Source: an uncultured Candidatus Melainabacteria bacterium
GTDB lineage: Bacteria; Cyanobacteriota; Vampirovibrionia; Gastranaerophilales; Gastranaerophilaceae
NCBI GenBank assembly: GCA_934675695.1
Contig: CAKURN010000089.1
Location: 1 to 6,165 of the forward strand
DNA length: 6,165 nucleotides
Direction of reading: 5' to 3'
A program made the translations under genes and the position numbers. Below, piece after piece: positions 1 to 4,863 of the stretch (its first letter is position 1; every line of letters begins with the position of its first letter). The notes under the pieces are model-generated. The model was not told the DNA's origin. It saw nothing but the letters and a program-made list of their open reading frames with translations, and ran no database searches.

Positions 1-849
1 ATTTTGATGGACGTAATAAGGATTCAAGCACCTGACTGTTATCATTGTCCTTTTAATAAAAATAGAGATAATTGTAACTGCGAATGTTTTTGTGATGCTG
101 AAAAACAATTTGAAAAATATGGAAAAATAACTGCTTCTATTTTAGTTGAGCCGTTATTACAAGGTTCAGCCGGCATGAAAATATATCCTGCTTTGTACCT
201 TAAAAAACTCAGAGATATATGCGACAAATACGATGTACATTTGATTGCAGATGAAATCGCAACAGGTTTTTATAGAACGGGAAAAATGTTTGCATTTAAC
301 CATGCAAATGTTTCACCTGATATTATGTGTCTGTCAAAAGGCTTAACAGGCGGCTATATGCCAATGGCTTGCGTTGTTACAACGGATAAAATTTATCAGG
401 CATTTTATGATGATTATTCTAAAGGCAAAGCCTTTATGCATTCACACACATATTCAGGCAATCCCTTGGGTGCAAGTTGTGCTTTAGCAGTACTAGATAT
501 ATTTAAAGAAGGTAAAATCCAAAAACAGCTGGAGAGAACAACGCCTTATTTTAACAATCTGATAAAAGAAGAATTTTTAAATTTGGATAATGTAGGAGAA
601 GTCCGCTCTATCGGCTTGATTAATGCAATTGAATTAGTAAAAGACAAAAAAAACAAAATACACTTCGATTCAAAAATTCGACTAGGATATCAAATTTATA
701 AAAAAGCACTTAAAAAAGGTGTACTATTAAGACCATTAGGAGATATTATTTATTTTAATCCACCATTGATAATTGAAGAAGATGATATGAATTTTGTTGT
801 CAAAGTAGCAAAAGAATGTGCAATAGAAGCTCTTGAGGAATTTAAATAA
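1..849 (+). CDS. bioA: Adenosylmethionine-8-amino-7-oxononanoate aminotransferase (BioA), 5'-truncated
   Basis: This is the C-terminal part of a PLP-dependent class III aminotransferase. BioA moves an amino group from S-adenosylmethionine to 7-keto-8-aminopelargonate, giving 7,8-diaminopelargonate in cytoplasmic biotin synthesis. The frame is open from base 1, so the true start lies upstream. About 282 residues remain of a family usually near 430-450. Counting from the TTG at base 4, the visible signatures are APDCYHCPF (9-17), LVEPLLQGSAGM (47-58), the PLP-ring contact region IADEIATGF with D83, the Schiff-base lysine K112 in LSKGLTGG, HSHTYSGNPLG (146-156) and LRPLGDIIYFNPP (242-254). The RPLG and HTYSGNP motifs favour BioA over other class III aminotransferases. 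An odd point is six cysteines between residues 12 and 30. The stop overlaps the stop of the opposing GNAT-like gene, leaving no room for a terminator between them. Identity is confident; only the N-terminus is unseen. Confidence 0.93.
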   Translation: MLMDVIRIQAPDCYHCPFNKNRDNCNCECFCDAEKQFEKYGKITASILVEPLLQGSAGMKIYPALYLKKLRDICDKYDVHLIADEIATGFYRTGKMFAFNHANVSPDIMCLSKGLTGGYMPMACVVTTDKIYQAFYDDYSKGKAFMHSHTYSGNPLGASCALAVLDIFKEGKIQKQLERTTPYFNNLIKEEFLNLDNVGEVRSIGLINAIELVKDKKNKIHFDSKIRLGYQIYKKALKKGVLLRPLGDIIYFNPPLIIEEDDMNFVVKVAKECAIEALEEFK

Positions 850-1429
850 CTAAATTAATACTACTACCTGTGTGGTTTTCGTTTTGTTCGATTAAATCAT
901 CAAACACACATCTTCCCAGTACTGCAATATTTCCGTCTTCCGGCATAAAACCGCATTGCGAAAAATAAAAATCTCTAGTCGATTTTACATTTCTGTATTC
1001 CAGATAAATTTCATCTTTGTTTTCTTCTTTTGCTAATTTTGCAAGAAAAGAAAGCATTGTTTCGCCGGCGTATTTGTATAATCTTTCTCTACCTGAATCT
1101 TTAGCATACTTTGGAGCAGTTTCCAAAAAATTTATTAATAAACCATTTTCATTGTTATATGTATCGGCAAAATTAATTATTTCATCACCTGCTTCTATAA
1201 CATAGTAATTAGAATAATTGTAGTCACGTTTAAAGAAATGCACGATTTCTTTTGTATAATGAGCATCTTGCCATTCAGATGTTGTTAGTTTCTTTTTTAA
1301 TTCATCAGCGTCAGATTTTTCATTCATGTGATAAATTTCTACTGGTTGCGGATTGTATTTGGTGCCAACATGAGCAGTTGCTACTAATTTTTTTTGAAAA
1401 TTTAAGTTATTTGTTGAATTTATTTGCAT
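842..1429 (-). CDS. Small GNAT-like hypothetical protein (possible N-acetyltransferase fold)
   Basis: I do not recognise a specific function for this 195-residue protein. The C-terminal half looks like a degenerate GNAT fold. A helix-strand unit, AGETMLSFLAKLAKEENKDE then IYLEY (121-145), is followed by STRDFYFSQCGF (150-161), matching the usual GNAT ending in which a helix carries a Tyr before a GF turn. The acetyl-CoA loop (normally Q/RxxGxG/A) is poor, with a single Gly in KYAGET, so activity is uncertain. I chose the ATG at 1429, giving MQINSTNNLNFQKK. An in-frame GTG at 1447 would add six residues (reading VFCIFT as codons). Neither start has a clear Shine-Dalgarno. No signal peptide or membrane segment is visible. 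It lies 35 bases downstream of the dNTPase gene on the same strand and probably shares its transcript. Its stop overlaps the bioA stop. The N-terminal NFQ-type motif resembles hypothetical proteins I recall from Gastranaerophilales; that link is inference. Confidence 0.75.
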   Translation of the reverse strand: MQINSTNNLNFQKKLVATAHVGTKYNPQPVEIYHMNEKSDADELKKKLTTSEWQDAHYTKEIVHFFKRDYNYSNYYVIEAGDEIINFADTYNNENGLLINFLETAPKYAKDSGRERLYKYAGETMLSFLAKLAKEENKDEIYLEYRNVKSTRDFYFSQCGFMPEDGNIAVLGRCVFDDLIEQNENHTGSSINLVI

Positions 1430-1464
1430 GGTGAAAATACAAAACACATAAAAAATTTTTTTTG

Positions 1465-2706
1465 CTAAAATTCAATAAGTTCTTTATAAGCTTTTATTGC
1501 ATAATAGTCAGACATGCCTGAAATATAGTCTATTATTGCTTGTTTATAATCCATTCTATCTTCTATGTTATAAATTAATGAATTTCTGTATTTTCTCATT
1601 CTGTGAGTTTTTTCATCTATGTTAGAGTATTTAATCAGCCAATCTGCAAAATCCATTGTTAGTGTTGGGTAGAATTTTTGGTATTTTGATAATTTTTTGA
1701 TTGTATTAAAATCATCATAATATTCAAGTAAAAAGTCAAAAATCGCATTTATAACAAGGGTTGCATAATTCATAAATGGTTTAAAACGAGGATTAGAGTA
1801 GATTTTTTTGTAGTTGAATTTTTTTATTTTGTTCATCATGTCGTAATATTCAGGTGAAAAATTCAATCCAACCTCAGGGTTAGAATTTCTACACAAATTT
1901 GTAATAAATTCATGGATTAAAGAAGAAGTATTAACGTCTTTAAATTTGATTTTTTTCTTCATTACTTCTTGAGCCAGTTGTTTCAATGTCAACATATCTT
2001 CTTTATCGAAAAATTTGTAATTATAAGCATCTTCTATATCTCGACCCAAATATGCAATTTTATCAGAGATTTTAACTACACAACCTTCATAAGTATATGG
2101 CATGCATTTGCCTTTTTCGATTTCATTTAAGTCAAAATATTCATCTCTGGGTTTTATAGAGTTTTCATTCACTTCGCCACAATGACAGACGATACCATCA
2201 CGAACAGCATAAGTCAAATTAAGATTTTCTTTAAAACCGCTATAATTAGGCAAAGTTTCAATCAAATCAACAAATCTTAGTGAATTTTTTTCATGCCAGA
2301 AAGTCTTTTTAAAATCATTTTTCTCCATTATTTTTTCAATGATTCTTTCACCATGATGACCAAAAGGACTATGTCCCAAATCATGCCCCAATGCAATTGC
2401 TTCCGCTAAAGATACATTAAGCCCTAGTGCTTTAGAAATCGTTTTTGAAATGCTTGCAACATGCCCGACATGTTCTATTCTTGTGCAAACATGGTCATTA
2501 TTCGTCGCAAAAAACACTTGTGTCTTGTGTTTCAGTCTTCTATATGCATTTGAATGAAGAATCCTTGTTGCATCTCTATCAAAAGGAGAACGAATATCAT
2601 AGGGTTTGTGAGATAGTGGAGAAAGTCTCGTTTGAGCTTTTATCCATTTTGGATTGTTTTCATCCATTTTAAATTTTTTGAATAAATTTTGATTAAGTTC
2701 TTGCAT
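1465..2706 (-). CDS. dgt: HD-domain deoxyguanosinetriphosphate triphosphohydrolase (dNTPase)
   Basis: Dgt-family enzymes cut dGTP or other dNTPs to the deoxynucleoside and tripolyphosphate, trimming nucleotide pools in the cytoplasm. The 413-residue product has the full HD metal-binding set: H79 in TRIEH, H108 and D109 in LGHDLGHSPFGHHGE, and D215 in ISDKIAYLGRDIEDA. The N-terminal RSPFDRDATRILHS and AYRRLKHKTQVF (39-65) are the typical substrate-side motifs of this family, and the C-terminal YISGMSDYYAIKAYKEL is the usual family ending. The metal ligands are intact, so an active enzyme is expected. Which dNTP is preferred, or whether another dNTP acts as an allosteric activator, cannot be read from the sequence. 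The ATG at 2706 has a good AGAGGG Shine-Dalgarno six bases upstream, and the stop is TAG. It is transcribed divergently from the metallophosphoesterase and is probably followed on the same transcript by the GNAT-like gene. Confidence 0.93.
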   Translation of the reverse strand: MQELNQNLFKKFKMDENNPKWIKAQTRLSPLSHKPYDIRSPFDRDATRILHSNAYRRLKHKTQVFFATNNDHVCTRIEHVGHVASISKTISKALGLNVSLAEAIALGHDLGHSPFGHHGERIIEKIMEKNDFKKTFWHEKNSLRFVDLIETLPNYSGFKENLNLTYAVRDGIVCHCGEVNENSIKPRDEYFDLNEIEKGKCMPYTYEGCVVKISDKIAYLGRDIEDAYNYKFFDKEDMLTLKQLAQEVMKKKIKFKDVNTSSLIHEFITNLCRNSNPEVGLNFSPEYYDMMNKIKKFNYKKIYSNPRFKPFMNYATLVINAIFDFLLEYYDDFNTIKKLSKYQKFYPTLTMDFADWLIKYSNIDEKTHRMRKYRNSLIYNIEDRMDYKQAIIDYISGMSDYYAIKAYKELIEF

Positions 2707-2712
2707 TTAATA

Positions 2713-2718
2713 CCCTCT
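2713..2718 (-). promoter_or_regulatory. Ribosome binding site of the dNTPase gene
   Basis: The minus strand reads AGAGGG, followed by a six-base spacer (TATTAA) and the ATG at 2706. This fixes the dNTPase start. The site overlaps one arm of a 13-base palindrome at 2715-2727 (CTCTTT-T-AAAGAG on the + strand). Confidence 0.75.
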
Positions 2719-2746
2719 TTTAAAGAGAATAGCACAAAAATAAAGG

Positions 2747-2775
2747 ACTATAAAACAAAAGCGAAAAATTGTACA
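2747..2775 (-). promoter_or_regulatory. Candidate sigma-70 promoter for dNTPase/GNAT-like genes
   Basis: On the minus strand TGTACA (2775-2770, 4 of 6 matches to TTGACA) is followed after 17 bases by TATAGT (2752-2747, 5 of 6 matches to TATAAT). The predicted transcript would start near 2740 and carry a leader of about 33 bases before the dNTPase ATG. In DNA this AT-rich, chance matches are common, so this is a candidate only. Confidence 0.4.
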
Positions 2776-2798
2776 TAATTTCAATGATTTTTTAAAAT
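2770..2798 (+). promoter_or_regulatory. Candidate sigma-70 promoter for the metallophosphoesterase
   Basis: TGTACA (2770-2775; alternatively TTGTAC at 2769-2774) is followed after 17 bases by TAAAAT (2793-2798, 5 of 6). Transcription would start near 2805 with a leader of about 32 bases. The -35 hexamer is self-complementary and is the same one used by the candidate divergent promoter for the dNTPase. If both are real, the two promoters could not be occupied at once. Confidence 0.4.
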
Positions 2799-2826
2799 TT
2801 CAAGATAAAGAAAGTAAAAATATGGT

Positions 2827-2830
2827 AGGA
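2827..2830 (+). promoter_or_regulatory. Ribosome binding site of the metallophosphoesterase gene
   Basis: AGGA lies seven bases before the ATG at 2838 and supports that start. The wider stretch TAGGATAAT also resembles a -10 box, but a start site downstream of it would fall inside the coding region and there is no -35 match at the right distance, so the ribosome-site reading is preferred. Confidence 0.6.
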
Positions 2831-2837
2831 TAATTGT

Positions 2838-3644
2838 ATGTCGAAAGAACAAGTAATTACTATAATAGTCATAATATATATAATCATACATTCGATTTTT
2901 ATAGAGCCTAATTCAATTCAAGTGACAAAGTATGAGATAGAAGATTCTAGTCTTTCGGGCGTAAAATTGGTGTTTTTTACAGATTTACACATAAGCAGAA
3001 ATGAATACAAACGCCTTGATAAAGTAGTTAAACTAATCAACGAGCAAAAACCCGATTTCGTAATATCAGGCGGCGATTATGCACCCAGTAAAAATTACAA
3101 AGAAATGATGGATGCAAATACAATGGCTCAAAAAATTTCTCTTATAGATGCTCCTGTTTATAGTGTTTTAGGGGAATACGATTGGTATGCCGATGGACGA
3201 GATATAGCAAGGAATTTGCAAAAAAACGGTATAAAGGTTCTTGAGAACAATTCAATAAAAGCACCGGCAAAAAGAAAATATATTAGTATAGTAGGTTATG
3301 CAGATGCAACAGAACGCACGATAAAAGCTGCAAAAGCAGCTAGAGGAACGACAAAACCTCGAATACTCGTTACGCACAATCCGGACGTCTACTACAACGT
3401 AATTGAAGATTACAACTTGATTTTAGCCGGTCATACCCATGGCGGGCAAATTATTATTCCTTTTACTCCGCCTCTGTTTTCTTCATCTAAATATAAATTT
3501 AACAAAGGTGTCATAAAACCGGGGCAAAATACGATGATTGTGTCAAAAGGACTGGGTACTACAGGGATTAAAGCCAGATTTAATTGCAAACCGGAAATAG
3601 TTGTTGTAACTTTTGTTAAAAATTCCTCAAAATTTAAAAATTAA
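2838..3644 (+). CDS. Membrane-anchored calcineurin-like metallophosphoesterase (YkuE/YaeI type) with altered GNHD motif
   Basis: A 268-residue protein with one N-terminal hydrophobic segment (about 6-22), likely an uncleaved anchor, and a calcineurin-like phosphoesterase domain after it. Metal-site motifs in order are D49 and H51 in FTDLHIS, D80 in SGGDYA, H180 in LVTHNPD, and H199 and H201 in AGHTHGGQ. The spacing and the GHTHGGQ ending match the YkuE/YaeI group, whose members act on phosphomonoesters or on nucleotide-linked lipids such as UDP-diacylglucosamine (LpxG). The substrate here cannot be read from sequence. The striking feature is residues 112-115, GEYD where the family has GNHD: both the metal-bridging Asn and the catalytic His are replaced, while the following D115-W116-Y117 and the rest of the domain are normal. 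Activity is therefore doubtful or altered. The ATG is supported by AGGA upstream. It is divergent from the dNTPase gene, and the next operon has its own promoter directly after its stop. Confidence 0.88.
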   Translation: MSKEQVITIIVIIYIIIHSIFIEPNSIQVTKYEIEDSSLSGVKLVFFTDLHISRNEYKRLDKVVKLINEQKPDFVISGGDYAPSKNYKEMMDANTMAQKISLIDAPVYSVLGEYDWYADGRDIARNLQKNGIKVLENNSIKAPAKRKYISIVGYADATERTIKAAKAARGTTKPRILVTHNPDVYYNVIEDYNLILAGHTHGGQIIIPFTPPLFSSSKYKFNKGVIKPGQNTMIVSKGLGTTGIKARFNCKPEIVVVTFVKNSSKFKN

Positions 3645-3646
3645 AA

Positions 3647-3674
3647 TTGACACTTCACATTTAAAAAATATAAT
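3647..3674 (+). promoter_or_regulatory. Consensus sigma-70 promoter of the NfeD-response regulator-kinase operon
   Basis: TTGACA (3647-3652) and TATAAT (3669-3674) are exact matches to both consensus hexamers with a 16-base spacer. The -35 box begins two bases after the metallophosphoesterase stop. Transcription would start near 3681, giving a very short leader of about 20 bases that holds the ribosome site. A second TATAAT at 3678-3683 sits 25 bases from the -35 box and is not correctly spaced. No operator palindrome is evident around it. Confidence 0.8.
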
Positions 3675-3686
3675 TTTTATAATAAC

Positions 3687-3693
3687 GGTGGGG
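3687..3693 (+). promoter_or_regulatory. Ribosome binding site of the NfeD-like gene
   Basis: GGTGGGG, G-rich in otherwise AT-rich DNA, ends seven bases before the ATG at 3701 and decides that start. Confidence 0.7.
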
Positions 3694-3700
3694 AAATTTA

Positions 3701-4138
3701 ATGTATATTTTTTTGGTTGTATTTGGTATCGTGTTTTTATTTTTAGATTTATACAAAAAAAATTCGCTTTTTCTTGTCATTTCGATGTCATTTTTGTTTA
3801 GTGCAACAATTTTACACAAATTTCCAACAAAGCCTTATTTGAGTTTGGTTTTGTTTCCTGTTTTTCTTGTCACATTTTATTTTTTGGTTAACTTAGCAAT
3901 GAAATCAGAAAAAGAAACGAAAACAAAAGAGGCTTCTTTAAAAGATTACATAGGAAAAACCGCTATCGTTACAAAAGACATAGGAAAAACTCTTTCAATA
4001 GATGGAATAGGACAGATTTCTTTTAATCAGCATTTTTGGAAAGCAAAAAACATAACAGACAAAGAAATAAAAAAAGGTACAGAAGTAGAAATAGTATCAA
4101 AAGAAAATTCAATAATGAATGTTAAGGTAAAAGTATGA
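3701..4138 (+). CDS. Short NfeD-like membrane protein
   Basis: A 145-residue protein with a hydrophobic N-terminal half followed by a small soluble beta-rich domain. Likely membrane segments are about 1-18, 22-38 and 46-66, then a charged Lys/Glu linker (68-80). The C-terminal part (84-145) fits the NfeD OB-fold pattern: IGKTAIVTKDIGKT, a Gly-rich turn, FNQHFWKAKN where NfeD proteins have a W-x-A strand, then KKGTEVEIV and a final hydrophobic strand NVKVKV. NfeD proteins normally work beside slipin/SPFH membrane scaffold proteins in membrane quality control, but no such gene is visible here. Instead its TGA stop overlaps the ATG of the response regulator (ATGA), so it heads a two-component operon. 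It might tune the kinase in the membrane, or the linkage may only be co-expression. The family call rests on the C-terminal pattern and is moderately sure. Confidence 0.65.
   Translation: MYIFLVVFGIVFLFLDLYKKNSLFLVISMSFLFSATILHKFPTKPYLSLVLFPVFLVTFYFLVNLAMKSEKETKTKEASLKDYIGKTAIVTKDIGKTLSIDGIGQISFNQHFWKAKNITDKEIKKGTEVEIVSKENSIMNVKVKV
3948..3990 (+). repeat. 13-base in-frame direct repeat inside the NfeD-like gene
   Basis: ACATAGGAAAAAC occurs at 3948-3960 and again at 3978-3990, exactly 30 bases (10 codons) apart. It encodes the repeated IGKT of IGKTAIVTKD-IGKTLSIDG (residues 84-87 and 94-97). It could reflect a local duplication of one beta-hairpin unit or simply coincidence in a Lys-rich stretch. 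Confidence 0.7.
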
Positions 4139-4863
4139 CAAACATAATACAAAAAACAAACAAAAGACTTTTAGTTGTAGATGATGACAAGCAAATAAGA
4201 GAATTGTTGGTATTTGATATCGAATCCAGTGGATACAATGTTGATTTTGCAACAGATGGTATGGAAGGACTGAAAAAAGCTCTTGAAAACAACTATGATT
4301 TGATTTTGCTCGATGTAATGATGCCAAAAATGAATGGTTACGATGTATGTAAAAATATCAGAATAGCAAAACCCGATACACCGATTTTAATGCTTACTGC
4401 TAAAGGTTCTATAGAAGATAAAACCGTAGGTTTTGACTGTGGAGCAGATGATTATTTAATAAAACCGTTTGAAATCCAAGAAGTCCTATTAAGAATAAGA
4501 GCTTTATTAAGACGTGGCAACAATAACGCTACAACTAAAAATACAAAAGAAATTTTAAGAGTAGGAGATATAGAAATCCTACCCGACAGTCTGGAAGTTA
4601 TGATTTTAGATAAAAAAATCAAGCTTACACCAACAGAATTTGAGATTCTTTATTGTTTGATGCAACATTTAAATCAGCCTGTTAGCTTAGCTACTTTATT
4701 AGATGAAGTTTGGGGATATGATAGCAGCGTTAGAATGGTAAGAGTCCATGTTGGAGGCTTGAGGCAAAAAATCGAACAAGATACAAGAAATCCAAAATAT
4801 CTTCACACTGTTGTAAATGTAGGATACAAATTGACTCCTTTTGGAAAACTGGAAGAATGCTAA
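4135..4863 (+). CDS. OmpR/PhoB-family two-component response regulator
   Basis: A 242-residue DNA-binding response regulator of normal length and layout. The receiver domain (about 11-127) has the acidic pair D16/D17 in LLVVDDDKQ, the phosphorylated aspartate D60 in LILLDVMMPKMNG, the switch threonine T88 in MLTAK and K110 in LIKPF. All the residues needed for phosphorylation are present. A short polar linker (128-138, Asn/Thr-rich) leads to a winged-helix effector domain (about 139-236) with LTPTEFEIL, the recognition-helix region VRMVRVHVGGLRQKIE, and the C-terminal wing HTVVNVGYKL. It should be a transcription factor controlled by the kinase encoded next. Its ATG overlaps the NfeD-like stop by four bases, with AAGG seven bases upstream (4124-4127), so translation is probably coupled. 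Target genes cannot be inferred; no obvious tandem direct-repeat binding site is seen at the operon promoter. Confidence 0.95.
   Translation: MTNIIQKTNKRLLVVDDDKQIRELLVFDIESSGYNVDFATDGMEGLKKALENNYDLILLDVMMPKMNGYDVCKNIRIAKPDTPILMLTAKGSIEDKTVGFDCGADDYLIKPFEIQEVLLRIRALLRRGNNNATTKNTKEILRVGDIEILPDSLEVMILDKKIKLTPTEFEILYCLMQHLNQPVSLATLLDEVWGYDSSVRMVRVHVGGLRQKIEQDTRNPKYLHTVVNVGYKLTPFGKLEEC

Noticed and set aside
868..890. Possible bioA terminator (ACC-TGTGT-GGT followed by T-rich sequence)
   Set aside because: The stem is only three base pairs and does not extend, too weak to call.
1017..1434. Two plus-strand open frames opposite the GNAT-like gene
   Set aside because: They are antisense to a gene with recognisable GNAT-like features and have no ribosome sites or domain patterns.
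1450..1463. A6T8 tract between the dNTPase and GNAT-like genes as a terminator
   Set aside because: It is a pure A/T palindrome without a GC stem, so it is unlikely to form a stable terminator hairpin; read-through into the GNAT-like gene is more likely.
3678..3683. Second TATAAT as an alternative -10 box
   Set aside because: It lies 25 bases from the TTGACA; the first TATAAT has the proper 16-base spacing.
3613..3801. Plus-strand open frame spanning the phosphoesterase end and the NfeD-like start
   Set aside because: It runs through the consensus promoter and overlaps two better-supported genes in other frames, without a ribosome site.
4109..4327. Minus-strand open frame of 72 codons opposite the NfeD-like/response regulator junction
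   Set aside because: It is antisense to well-supported coding sequence, has low-complexity His/Leu/Cys-rich composition and shows no domain pattern.
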